This document shows positions 53,684 to 64,000 of a DNA stretch of 64,000 nt, piece after piece (the first letter of the stretch is position 1; every line of letters begins with the position of its first letter). The stretch is from Areca catechu (lineage: Eukaryota; Streptophyta; Magnoliopsida; Arecales; Arecaceae). Under the pieces are notes generated by a model that worked only from the letters and a program-made list of their open reading frames with translations, made no database searches and had not been told where the DNA came from. The translations under genes and the position numbers were made by a program. The stretch is taken from NCBI GenBank assembly GCA_021397845.1, contig CM038044.1:42766354-42830353 (forward strand), in the 5' to 3' direction.

Positions 53684-54935
53684 TGATGCAGGATGAAAAT
53701 AAAAATTTAAACTATGAAATCAGCAATCTAAGAATAAGCAATGATTCTACCACGTATTAGCAAGATTCATGTTTAGAGAGCAAATGAATTCAAAGAAAGA
53801 GACTACTAGTAAGTTGTTACCTGCGATGTAGGTTCATTCATTTGAAAGTAAATGGACCTAATGGCTGAGAAACCATTCTAACTAGGACATGAACTTTCAA
53901 ACAATTAGACCTAAGAGTCTAGGAGGGGTTCTCTTACCAATAATGAGCTCTCACATTTTTGGTGGTTGTTTAGTTTCAGCACTCCAAGGACTAGTGGTTG
54001 GATTTGAAGACTATCACTCCTTGGATGGAAGTCTCCTAACGTAGATAGTTCTGAAGTAAAGAAAACCTCATCTTCAGCTCGAGATCATGGAGGATCCTAC
54101 AATGGAGAGCATTAGTGGCTGTCGGAGGTTTGAAAGAAAAAGGGAATTGAGAAAAAAAATTGAAAGGAGGGGAAGAAGGATAGTGGTTAGAATTTTCTTG
54201 GAACTAGGTTGAATAGATTGAGCCTCATGCCCTCTCCCTCATGGAGTGTCAATCCAACAAAAGCAATGAAAGAAGAAGGAAGCTTTCATTCATTCATAAC
54301 ATTAGCTTGATTACAACAGGGTTAGGGGTATTTATAGACTTCCATAGCCTTTTCAAATTTGAATTATAAGCTTAAAGAGTGGAGTGAAGAGTGGAGTGAT
54401 AAGTGGGATTACATGCATGAAGAATGGGGAAATAAGTGGGGCATCCAACTTGTTTTCAAATTTGAATTCTTGGGTGCACAAATTGAGGTGATGTGCCATG
54501 GGAGGTGAAGTGTCATCCCATCTTGGCATGGAGGTGGTGTGGAAGGTGATGTGGCTTCCATCTTGGCATGGTGATGTGGCATTCCAACTTGGCATGGTGG
54601 TTGAGGTAGTTTGCTCTATCCAATCTTGATGCTTTCAAGCTTCATGGTCTTGATCTTGTCTAATTTGAACCCTATTTGAACCCAACATGTCTAATTACAA
54701 GACCAAATTAAACCCAACTTGACCAAATTAAATTCAACAAGATGAAATTAAACCTAATAAGACTAAATTGAAATTGAAATTGGAATGGACTTGACTTTAA
54801 TTATAAGACTCATGCTAAAATTAAAAAACAAACTTGGAGTCAAACTTGAGTTTGGCTTATTCACTCGTAATCCATAAGGGGCTCATCTTGATTAGGTATG
54901 ATTGAAGTTTCTTACGAACTCTGGTGCCTGCTCCA
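53684..54935 (-). repeat. G2 5' LTR
   Basis: This LTR is 1252 bp, running on the minus strand from TGGAGCAGGCACC (54935) to TGCATCA (53684). TATA box TATAAATA on the minus strand is at 54336-54329. It matches the 3' LTR except for small indels, one in a short repeat of GCCATGCCAAGATGG words. Confidence 0.9.
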
Positions 54936-54940
54936 CAAAG

Positions 54941-55146
54941 GCTTATCAATGAACTAAGCACATTCTGTGTTGCTTCCACCTTATCTGGGAAATAATGGAT
55001 TGAGATGGTATTAATCTGCAAAAGATCAATGGAAAGGTGAAACTTTGATAACCCACTTACTAAAGCTCTCAAAATCAAAGAGTTCGATAACCATAAGTGG
55101 AAGATGGGTGTTTGATATTGTTCCAATTGACTTTAGTCCAAGTAGT
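54941..55146 (+). pseudogene. C2 RNase H end and polypurine region
   Basis: Directly after the G2 TSD, sequence matching the C1 RNase H end resumes: a degraded copy of the HHRIKHML segment, then GATCAATGGAAAGG near 55026 and PTYSSQ-like remnants of ADPFTKA near 55060. It leads into TTGACTTTAGTCCAAG, the same segment that precedes the C1 LTR. Decay is heavy. Confidence 0.75.
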
Positions 55147-55842
55147 TATTAGAAAATATATCTTATAGCCAATCATCTAAGTTATAGATGATTTAGTTCT
55201 TTATAATTTATACATAAATTATTAATGAAATAAATATTATTTTTGATAGTTCATCTCTTTTTGTATTTTTCTTTGGACTCTTTTGAGATGAAGTCTTTAG
55301 AATTGCTTCAATTCGATAAAAAAGATTTATCAAGTAGTTCTTAAACATGTTCGTAACCAAATGATGTGTTGCTACCTTAGATGACAATATTTATCGAGCA
55401 TAGGTCATTGTGCGCCATATGGATTGGTTGTCCTCATAACCAAGAAGTATAGAGATACTGATATGGCATGCAGGTATGTGTAGGTATACATTGCACCAAA
55501 CATGACCAACTTTATTGAGTACTCTACTATCGAGAGTATCTCACAGAAGAATATGGGTAAGTATCCCTCCAACATAAGATCACCACGGTGACTTGCAAGC
55601 AACTTATTGTACTTGGGTGCTGGATGACCTGGATTTTAATCCAGTGATGAAAGGTTATTGGATGTTGTCAGGTACTGTTATGTCAGTGATGAGTCAAGAT
55701 GGGATTGACTACTCCAAGGTGTTGGAGAAAATACTCTACTGTGTTTTAATCTAGTAAGATCTTGGACAGGGCAATCCTTGCGAGGAATCACAAGATTTAG
55801 TAGGTTGAGACATATTTGGATGCATTATTTAGAGTTGGTAGT
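55147..55842 (+). repeat. C2 3' LTR, 5' portion
   Basis: It starts TATTAGAAAATATAT where C1 has TGTTGGAAATTGTGT. Alignment continues through CCAATCATCTAAG, the AGTAGTTCTTAAAC segment and GGTTGAGACAT, equivalent to C1 1646 to about 2345. It is then cut by the G3 LTR at 55843. Confidence 0.8.
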
Positions 55843-57483
55843 TGATGTGGGATGGATGAAAAGACTAATTCTAATAATTAAAATTTAATTTTTGATGAGC
55901 AATGGTAGCTAACTCAAATAAACTATCAAATCAATTTAATGAAAATTAGACTAAGCCTCTATTAACTACCTGCAATACAATCAGCATGCAATCACATAAA
56001 GAACCCTGGATCCGATGACTGAGAAACCACCGAAACAAGGTCGTCCTAACTTCAATTAACCAGATCTAATAAGATTTGTATGGTTACTTACCAATAATGC
56101 TTTTCCCTCCTTCATTTCAATAGATTTGGATTCAACTCTCATGATCTAGTGGTAGGATTGCAAACTTCAGTTCCTTTGGAGCAGATCTTCCCATTGATGG
56201 TTGGATGGTGAGGGAAACCTCCTCTTCTGATCAAGAACACTAGGGATCCTGTAAAAGAACTATGATTAAAATGATGGAAATGGAGTGGAATTCTGAAATG
56301 AGAGAGGGAAAGAAGGATGGTCGGATTGGTTCTGGATCTGGACTGGATGCTAAAGATGATGGTGCCTGGCTTCTGGATCTTGGACTCAGGAGATAACTCA
56401 GACTTTAGTACTCCACACATACCAGTGCAATGCTTAACCAGCAGAGCGCTCACATACTACAATTGCCTAACCAGTAATTGCACTCTCAATGCTTACCCAG
56501 CAATTAGAGAAAGGAAACTAGCAAAGTTTCATTAATCAATCATAAGTTGGATACAAGGGATAGATTGGAGTGGTATTTACAGACCCTCCATAAAAGGTAG
56601 TATGATAATACAGAATTCTTTTGAATATATGATAATTTAGAGATTATATTGGACTCTACTCTCCTTCTTGACCTTGATGAAGACTCTTTGTAATTTAAAT
56701 TGAGTAGAGCCCCCCTTGTTTTTTTACTTCTCCATGGCATGGGCAGTGAATGAGGCTTTCCATGACTTTAAGAAGAAATATGGTGACAAAATTAGATGAG
56801 ATGGCACCTTAATTTCTTCTCAATTAGCACTAATCCATCCTTGGCGTGAACTCCTTCTTGGTTTCAAATTTGAATGGTAGGCAAGATAATAAAACTTCTC
56901 TTAAAATGTTGAATGGATTCCATGAAAACTTGAACTCCTTTGAAATTTAGATGAACCTCCACTTATCCTTGGACTCTTCTTTCATTTAAATTTGAATGAT
57001 TCCTTGGGTGGGCATCCATCTTAGAGTGGGCGACAATTTGAGGATGAAGGGGTGCTAGATAAGAAGTAGAATTCTTCTGCTTTACTTCTCTTAATGGCAT
57101 CTTCTAGGATTTTCAAATGGGCGATCAGAAGAGAGTTGGATGGCACCTCTTTTGGATAAAGATGAACTTAAAATTGTTCCAATGTCTTGATGTCCCAATG
57201 TCCCATTGTCTCGATGTCTGGATATCCCAATGTCTCGATGTCTGGTAAAAATTTTTGACAACCTTTTTTTGTCATAAAATTGATCCACCAGGATAATGAT
57301 GACTTGGATCTTGGCTACTTATGAAATCCCTTGACATATTGAAGTACTAATTACAAGACTCAAATTGACCAATTCACAAAACAAAGCAAACTAATGTTAT
57401 ATAATATACTTGGCTACTCATTGGTGATCCACAACGAGCTCGGAGGGTTCTGACACCTTTTCCTAGCTCTGGTGTCCTCACCA
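55843..57483 (-). repeat. G3 3' LTR
   Basis: This 1641-bp LTR runs on the minus strand from TGGTGAGGACACC (57483) to CACATCA (55843). The TATA-like site near 56580-56574 is changed (GTAAATA), while the 5' LTR keeps TATAAATA. Near 57185-57240 a short tandem of GATGTCTGG and CCCAATGTC words occurs. Confidence 0.9.
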
Positions 57484-58900
57484 ATTCTCCCGGGATGGGA
57501 GGAACTCGATCCTGTCGGGTTGACTCTACTCTGGTATTGTTCTAGCAAGTCTGGGTTAATTCTTTGCAGATCCTCTTGAGTGATCCATGAATCATCAGAT
57601 TCTGGTCTACCTTGCCATCGAACTAGGTAACGCTGATAATCCTTACTCATAGTAGTGATAGTTTTAACATCCAAAATCCACTCAATCTTATCTCTCCATT
57701 CTGGTAATTTGGCTGGTGGACACTCAGGGGTAGGGTCACTCTCAAAGATGGAATCAAGTCCAAATGGCTTACTAGGTATCGTTATTTGCTCCTTATACTC
57801 AACAAGCTATGATATATTGAAGGTTGGACTAATACCTAATTCAGGTGGTAAATCTGTCACATAGGCATTAGACCCAATTTTCTTTATGATCTTGTATGGT
57901 CCTGCACTACGGGCATGTAGTTTTTTCATGGTTCTGGGTGGGAACCGTTCAGGACAAAGCTTGATCATGACAGAGTCTCCCTTATTTAATTCTTTGAAAT
58001 GTTTATGTGAGTTAGCCATATGCTCATATGATTCATTTCTTTCAATAATTTTCTTACTTATCTCTTTATGTAATTCTTTAATATGCTGTACATATGACTT
58101 TGCATATTCAGAAATGTGTGCATGCATGGGTAAGGGAATTAGATCTAAAGGCTTTCTAGGTTTATATCCATGGACAATCTAAAATGGACTCTTGCCTGTG
58201 GACATATTGACTAAACTATTGTAGGCGAACTTAGCTCTTGGTAGTAAAAGATCCCAATTTCCAGTGTTTCCACCTACAAAACATCTAAGCAAGTTCCCTA
58301 GGCTCCGATTTACTACCTTCGTCTGACCACTTGTTTGGGGGTGATAGGATGTAGAAAATTTGAGCTTAGTTCCTAACAAGTGCCAAAGGGTTTTCCAAAA
58401 GAAACTTATAAATCTGACATCTTTATTAGACACTATGGTTTTAGGAAGACCGTGTAACCTAACCATGCTATCAAGAAAAATTTTGGTTACCTTAGAAGCA
58501 TCAAAAGTTTGTGAACAGGGTATAAAATGTGCCATCTTAGAGAATCGATTGACAACTACAAAGATGGAATCATGTTTTCTTAAAGTCTTGGGTAAACCTA
58601 ACATGAAATCCATACTAAGGTCTTGCCAAGGACAGTCTAGTACCGGTAAAGGGGTATATAAGCCAGTGTTTTGCTTTTACTATTTTGCAACAACACAAGT
58701 TTGACACCTAGCTATAACCTGAGCAACATCCTTTTTCAGACTTGGCAAATAAAATTGGTCCTTAATAGCTGGAATGGTCTTATTTCTACCAAAGTGACTA
58801 GCTAGACCTTCGGCATGGGTTTCCCAAATCAAAAACTCTCTAAGGGAGGTTTTAGGAATACACAACCTATTGTGCTTAAAGAGTTAGCCATCGTTCAGGG
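57414..58900 (-). pseudogene. G3 integrase with chromodomain
   Basis: The zinc finger is read at 58865-58680: ETHAEGLASHFGRNKT, then CQTCVVAK. The core (58613-58179) has MDFMLGLPKT, SNKDVRFISFFWKTLW and SGQTKVVNRSLGNLL. In the last block the catalytic Glu expected in GQTE is Lys, so strand transfer would be lost. The C-terminal domain (58127-57807) holds GPYKIIKKIGSNAYVTDLPP. The chromodomain YLVRWQGRPESDDSWITQED lies near 57635-57576. The frame ends at 57414, about 23 codons inside the 3' LTR. In-frame stops separate the segments. Confidence 0.92.
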
Positions 58901-58989
58901 TATACTCACTATTTAAACTAGAGGGTCCTTGTTTGACAGACTGATAGGTCTCACAAAAATTAAGACAAGTTTCATACTAATCCTTTAGT

Positions 58990-59345
58990 TTATCAAAACC
59001 TACAACTTCAGTACTAACTGAGTTAAGGAGTATGGATCATCTACTAAGAGCATCAGCAACCTTATTCTCAGTACCAGTATGATGTTTTAGCATAAAAGTA
59101 TAGGCTTGAATGTATTCTACCCACTTTGCATGCCTAGGGTCTAACTTCTTTTGGGAACCTAAAAATCGAAGTGCCTCATGATCTGAACAAAGGACAAATT
59201 CTTGCAGTAGTAGGTAATGTCTCCAATACCTCAAAGCTTGCACTACCGTATAAAACTCTTTATCATAGGTTGAGTATTTAAGTTTAGCCTCATTTAATTT
59301 TTCACTAAAGAAGGCTACAGGGTGACTCTCTTGACTCAATACTCC
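58990..59345 (-). pseudogene. G3 RNase H
   Basis: An open frame 59339-59037 has SQESHPVAFFSEKLNEAKLK, YSTYDKEFYTVVQALRYWRH, FVLCSDHEALRFL and, at the end, HHTGTENKVADALSR. The Glu of YDKE and the Asp of SDHEAL are present; the first Asp (CDAS-type block) lies just upstream across a frameshift near 59385. Confidence 0.9.
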
Positions 59346-60380
59346 ACCTATACCAACTCCAGAGGCATCACAAGCGACCTCAAAACTTTAGAAAAATCAG
59401 GTAATCTCAACACAGGTGCTTGGATCATTTTATCCTTGATTTCTAAGAAGGCTCTATTGGCACTCTTGGTCCACTCAAAGGCTCCTTTCCTAAGGAAATT
59501 CATGATAGGTGCTATAATTATGCTAAATCCTTGAATGAATCTCCTATAGAAAGTAGCAAGGCCATGGAAACTACGAACATCGTGTATGTTTTTAAGCACA
59601 AGCCACTAACTATGGACTTAATTTTCTCAAGATCGTTGAAACTCCTTCGAAAGTCACAACAAAGCCTAAGAAAATAATTCTCAAGGTTAAAAAACTACAC
59701 TTCTTAAAATTGGCATATAAATTGTCTCTCCTAAGGGCTTGACACACTTGTCGAAGATGGTCAAAGTGATCCTCCTTAGTTTTACTATATATGAGGATAT
59801 CATCAAAATAGACTACTACAAACTTTCCAAGGAAAGTTTTCAATACTTGAGTCATGATCCTCATAAAAGTACTTGGGGCATTTGACAGGCCAAAAGGCAT
59901 CACTAACCATCCATATAAACCATCCTTAGTCTTAAAGGTTGTTTTCCATTCATCCCCGGGTCTGATTCTAACCTAGTGATAGCCACTCTTAAGGTCAATC
60001 TTTGAAAAGATTAATGATCTGACCCTTATTTCTAACATGTCATCCAAACGGGGAATGGGGAAGTGGTATTTCACGGTTATCTTATTGATGGCTCTACTAT
60101 CAACACACATCCTCCAAGTGCCATCTTTTTTTGGGGTTAACAATGCTGGAACTACACACGGGCTAAGATTCTCCCTAATAAATCCTTTTCGAAGTAGTTC
60201 CCCTACTTGTTTTTGTAACTCTAGATGTTTTGTAGGGTTCATCCTATAATGTGGGAGGTTCGGTAAGATAGCTCCTGGGACTAAATCTATGGCATGCTGA
60301 ATGACCCTTAAGGGTGGCAGTTGATCGGGTAGGTCTTCAGGAAACACATCATGAAATTCCTTCAAAAATTCAACTATCTT
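59346..60380 (-). pseudogene. G3 reverse transcriptase
   Basis: Frame 60365-59973 carries FHDVFPEDLPDQLPPLR, AIDLVPGAILPNLPHYRM, LLTPKKDGTWRMCVDSRAIN and FSKIDLKSGYH. Frame 59903-59610 carries MMPFGLSNAPSTFMRIMTQ, catalytic YFDD at 59820-59809, and KKCSFL. Frame 59599-59348 has SFHGLATFYRRFIQGFS. It is the most complete gypsy RT in the window, broken by a stop in the gap at about 59972-59904 and by shifts near 59605 and 59385. Confidence 0.93.
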
Positions 60381-60392
60381 TTTAAGTTGCTC

Positions 60393-61000
60393 CTATTGAG
60401 GTTGGTCAGAAACTTTCTTAGTAGTCAGAATCCAAACTGGCACACCTTTAGTCAACTCACACTCTAGTTCTCTCGCGGTGATCAGGTTGAGTCGTGGCTT
60501 TTTCTCCCTTAAATTGCTAGACCCTCTCTTGATATTTTCCTTAGGTGAGGTCGAATTAATGACTATCCTTTTACCATGATGGTTAAAGGAACATGAATTT
60601 GACTTACCAAAAAGGGTAACATCATGATCATACAGCCAGGGTCTACCTAAAATAATACTACTGACCCCCATCAGGAGAATGTCACACCAGACCTTCTCTT
60701 GATACGACTGAACTTGGACTATAACTTGACATCTTAACTTAATAGGTATAGAGGTTGAGTCAATCCAAGAAACCTTATAAGGGTTCGGATGGGGCACTGT
60801 AGTTAAACCTAGGTTTTTAACCACATTTATCGAAATGGCATTATCTATGATAATTTTGCAAACCTTGTTCTCTACCTTAATGAAGGTTTGTAGGATGTTA
60901 GTCCTACGCCAGTCCTCGTTCTTCTTGGTCTATGTCAAGATGCACCTAACAACTCCTAAGAGATCAGGTGATTCTAAGTCTTCCTCATCCCCTCCATACT
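60393..61000 (-). pseudogene. G3 protease and linker
   Basis: Frame 60824-60393 reads NPYKVSWIDSTSIPIKLRCQ, IILGRPWLYDHDVTLFGKSN, a basic tail, then LNLITARELECELTKGVPVW. The active-site strand to the right (near 60870-60840) reads KIIIDNAISINVV; the DSG triplet seen in G1 is lost, apparently by a short deletion. Other features match G1 and G2. Confidence 0.82.
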
Positions 61001-62122
61001 CATCTGCTAACTCAGGTTCAGCCTCATATACTTCCTCCTCACATTCTTCCATAGTTTCAGGATCCTCTTCATCAAACTCTCCAATATGCAAGGCTCACAT
61101 GGGGCATCAACTAGCATAATGACCATACTTTTACAATTGAAACATTGAATAGATTGGTTTTTAGTCCTTTGTGTTTCAGGTGCCTTTCCTTTATCATCCG
61201 TATGAGCTAGAGGAGTGGTGGGTTTGGGTCGGCTATTGGGAAACCGGTTCACACTAGGCCTATTTCCAGGAGTACTAAGCCTATTAGGTTCGGGTCGCCT
61301 TGTAACGGGTCCTCTCCGGAATCTCTCATAATCTCTAGCAATCTGATAGGCCTGATCAAAGTTATGGACCTCTCTTAGAAACAATTCCCTCTAGATGTCC
61401 TCATGTAGGCCCACTCAAAACTTAGATAGGGTGACCAACTCTGATTCAGCTACACCACACCTCATAACAAATTCATCGAATCTCGCTATATACTCAGACA
61501 CAGATTTATTACCTTGGGTTAACTTCTGCCACTGATCTAAGAGTCTTTGCTCATAGGACAAGGGTAGGTATTTCTTCCTAAGTCTGATCTTCATAGCTCT
61601 CCATGTAACTATGGGCAAATCTCCTCTTTGGTGGTTAAGCCTCTCAACATTGTCCCAGTACAACCTAGCTTGCCTGACTAACCTAAGCTTGGCAAACTTG
61701 ACCTTCCCCTCCTCAGACATCTTATACCACTCAAAATAATGGTCCATGTCACTCTCCCAGTCAGTATACACCATAGGGTCTAAGTTTCCATCAAAGGTAG
61801 GTGCCTCAAGTCTAATGTTCCTAAGGGCTCTATCTTCTTGGTCATCGACATCTTGATAGGGTCACCTAGGATTGGGTTCAGGTGTGAGTACCTGACATTG
61901 GGCTCTTGGACCTATGGGAGTGGATCTAGGTAAATCAGGATCAAGTTGAATCATATGGGATTCTTCTTGATTACCCATTCTTTTCTTCATTTGATCAAAC
62001 CTAGTGTTGAACTGCCTAAACTGTTCAGTCATAGTTCACATTAAGGCTTCCAAATTCAGGTCCATGGTGGAACTAGTTTGGGCTTGGGATTGTTGATAGG
62101 GTGTTCCTGATCTAGTGGTCAT
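61001..62122 (-). pseudogene. G3 gag
   Basis: The start ATG is at 62122-62120 (MTTRSGTPYQQSQAQTSS). The coiled coil reads EQFRQFNTRFDQMKKRMG. The capsid runs from RLEAPTFDGNLDPMVYTDW (near 61800) through the frame 61774-61415 with LVRQARLYWDNVERLNHQRG, TWRAMKIRLRKKYLPLSYEQ and SEYIARFDEFVMRCGV. The frame 61384-61007 has FDQAYQIARDYERFRRGPV and CFNCK, the first half of the zinc knuckle; a one-base change near 61130 shifts the rest (YGHYAS) out of frame. Stops lie near 61413 and elsewhere. Confidence 0.9.
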
Positions 62123-63153
62123 GCAATGCAATTCAATGCAATCCTAGCTTCTAGGGTTCCTAGACCTAGAGCTCAAGTGGAATGAGTTAACTCAAATTAC
62201 ACCCAACTTTACAATTAGTCTTCCACTGGCCAGGTAAGAGGTGGGGTGGTGGGAGGCTCCCCCTGCTTGACACAGGGTCCTAATTAAAAGCCACCAGTCT
62301 GCTTAGGGCATTTGCCTTTAGACCTTTAGCCTTAGACACCAGCTTCCAAAAAAATTGAAAGGTTAAGTGCACAGTTCACTCACAATACTCGAACCCGACC
62401 TGTTGGTGTCCCTAAGCTGTATTAGGTTGCTACTCAGTTTTAGATTAGGTCTAGGACAATACAAGATAAGGTTGGTTGTTTATGGGCCAAGGAAAGGTAA
62501 TGATGTCCTTCCCTTGTCTTATGATATTGTCACCCTTAAAATAATTTCAAATAGGATGAATGCACAATCAAACAAACTAATTATCTAGATAAGATAATAC
62601 ATGCAATTCAAAACATAAACTTTAAATTTCAAATTTCAAATTTGAATTTTCAGATTTAAATTTTAAATTATTAAATTTTGAATTTCATATTTAAAATTAC
62701 AGAAATTAAATATGCTGGAATTTAAATAGGCTGAAAAATTATATGCTGAAATTCTAGTATAGAACTATTCTCAGGTAGTAATCAGACATGCAGAAATTCT
62801 ATAGATTGAATTAAATCTTGAAAAAATTCTGAAAAATATAATCAAATGTAGTGAATCAAACAATAAGAATCAGAATTTTTTTGATCTTCTTACATATAAA
62901 AATAATTAAAATAACAGACTATGTACTGGGATGGACCTGATGTAGAAAATTAACCCTAAAGATGCCTATCTCTTTGTTTTCTTCTTGAACGGTCAATAAC
63001 AGCGGCACCCCTACATGCCATAGGAAATCCTCTATGAATGGGATGTGAGGGTTTTGCAGCCCTACTTTTTTCTATGACTGGACGGTCATGGTGAAGCACC
63101 AAATACGAGTACTTAAAGAGAAACTAAGTCGTAATAATGCTCTGATACCAAAG
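62123..63153 (-). other. G3 5' leader with primer-binding site
   Basis: There is no gene here. The minus-strand TGGTATCAGAGC lies at 63150-63139. The AAATTT/GAATTT-rich block lies at about 62618-62700. Sequence near 62280-62480 matches the G1 and G2 leaders. Confidence 0.8.
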
Positions 63154-64000
63154 TGATGCAGGATGGATGCAAAGACTAATTCTAATAATTAAAATTTAAT
63201 TTTTGATGAGCAATGGAAGCTAACTCAAATAAACTATCAAATCAATTTAATGAAAATTAGACTAAACCTCTACTAACTACCCGTAATATAATCAGCATGC
63301 AATCACATAAAGAACCTTGGATCCAATGATTGAGAAACCATCGAAACAAGGTCATCATGACTTCAATTAACCAGATCTAATAAGATTTGGATGGTTACTT
63401 ACCAATAACGCTTTTCTCTCCTCCATTTCAATAGATCTAGATTCAACTCTCACGATCTAGTGGTAGGATTGCAAACTTTGATTCCTTTGGAGCAGATCTT
63501 CCTGTTAATGGTTGGATGGCAAGGGAAACCTCCTCTTCTGATCGAGAACACTAGGGATCCTGTAAAATAACTATGATTAGAATGATGGAAATGGAGTGGA
63601 ATTATGAAATGAAAGAGGGAATGAAGGATGGTCAGGTTGGTTCTGGACTGGATGCTGAAGATGCTGGTGCCTGGCTTCTGGATCTTGGACTCAAGAGATA
63701 ACTCGAACTTTAGTACTCCACACACACTAGTACAATGCTTAACCAGCAGAGCACTCACACACTACAATTGCTTAACCAGCAATTGCACTTTCAATGCTTA
63801 CCCAGTAATTGGAGAAAGGAAACTGGCAGAGTTTCATTAATCAATCATAAGTTGGATACAAGGGGTAGATTGGAGTGGTATTTATAGACCCTCCATACAA
63901 GGTAGTATGATAACATAGAATTTTTTTGAATACATGATAATTTAGAGATTATATTGGACTCTACTCTCCTTCTTGACCATGATGAAGACTCATTGTAATT
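63154..64000 (-). repeat. G3 5' LTR (partial)
   Basis: It ends CTGCATCA on the minus strand at 63154 and matches 55843 onward of the 3' LTR. TATA box TATAAATA on the minus strand is at 63886-63879. It continues past the window end. The 102-codon minus frame at 63450-63758 has a twin at 56139-56453 only because the LTRs are copies. Confidence 0.92.

Larger units (their letters stand above)
36359..54935 (-). mobile_element. G2: chromovirus-like gypsy element, host of C3
   Basis: LTRs at 36359-37643 (3') and 53684-54935 (5') flank gag, protease, RT, RNase H, and integrase with chromodomain. A perfect TSD CAAAG lies at 36354-36358 and 54936-54940. C3 is inserted in gag between 41817 and 52009. 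Without C3 the element is about 8.4 kb. G2 splits C2. Confidence 0.93.
35286..55842 (+). mobile_element. C2: copia remnant split by G2 and cut by G3
   Basis: The copia RT/RNase H fragment (35286-36358) stops in the AQAKEPK block, and the rest of RNase H plus a 3' LTR starts at 54941 after 18.6 kb of G2. Protein and LTR are close to C1. The 5' half of the element is missing, and the 3' LTR is interrupted by G3 at 55843. Confidence 0.82.
55843..64000 (-). mobile_element. G3: chromovirus-like gypsy element, nearly complete
   Basis: The 3' LTR (55843-57483), integrase-chromodomain, RNase H, RT, protease, gag, leader with primer-binding site, and the first 847 bp of the 5' LTR run in order on the minus strand. 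The rest of the 5' LTR lies outside the window, so its TSD (expected GTAGT, as at 55838-55842) cannot be tested. It is inserted in the C2 3' LTR and has no nested insertion. Confidence 0.92.

Noticed and set aside
56139..56453. 104-codon minus ORF, with a twin at 63450-63758
   Set aside because: It lies in the G3 LTR pair and is kept only because the LTRs are copies; indels differ between the two.

Overview
This window looks like plant nuclear DNA made almost entirely of nested LTR retrotransposons. I see no host gene, rRNA gene, tRNA gene or bacterial-style operon. The evidence is Ty1/copia and Ty3/gypsy polyprotein fragments, LTR pairs, primer-binding sites matching the 3' end of initiator tRNA-Met (TGGTATCAGAGC), polypurine tracts and 5-bp target-site duplications (TSDs). 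The lineages present (Sirevirus, chromovirus, Tat-like gypsy) point to a flowering plant. A monocot seems likely from general resemblance, but this is a weak guess.

Layout. The backbone is one old Tat-like gypsy element, T1 (+ strand). Its pieces are a probable LTR at 8442-9083, gag at 10120-10916, 17180-17313 and 30111-30330, protease to about 30950, RT at 31060-31518 and 33111-33790, a second RNase H near 34100-34480, and integrase to about 35060. Into or next to T1 were inserted: chromovirus G1 (3502-8441, minus), itself interrupted by copia element C1 (1-3501); solo LTR A (9084-10119); the non-autonomous chromovirus derivative N1 (10917-17174); Sirevirus S1 (17314-30105), which carries solo LTR B in its third ORF; solo LTR C (31519-33110, minus); and copia fragment C2 (about 35286-55842).

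C2 is split by chromovirus G2 (36359-54935, minus, perfect TSD CAAAG). G2's gag is split by copia element C3 (41818-52003, perfect TSD TTGAC). C2's 3' LTR is cut by chromovirus G3 (55843 to beyond the window end, minus). The stack is therefore four deep (T1, C2, G2, C3) and gives a relative insertion order.

State of the genes. Every polyprotein is broken by in-frame stops or frameshifts. Many stops fall at Trp, Gln or Arg codons and fit C-to-T or G-to-A decay of methylated DNA. S1 and C3 are the best preserved. Their integrase DDE residues and RT YVDD motifs can still be read.

Most interesting non-coding structure. (1) The C3 leader carries four hairpins with a near-identical 20-nt loop that keeps a self-complementary core, on stems of unrelated but complementary sequence; the position suggests retroviral dimerisation signals. 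(2) Palindromes with a GTCGAC core are clustered in the LTRs of C1 and S1, follow S1 pol, and occur in solo LTR B. (3) N1 lost the centre of pol but kept an integrase-tail and chromodomain-like frame.
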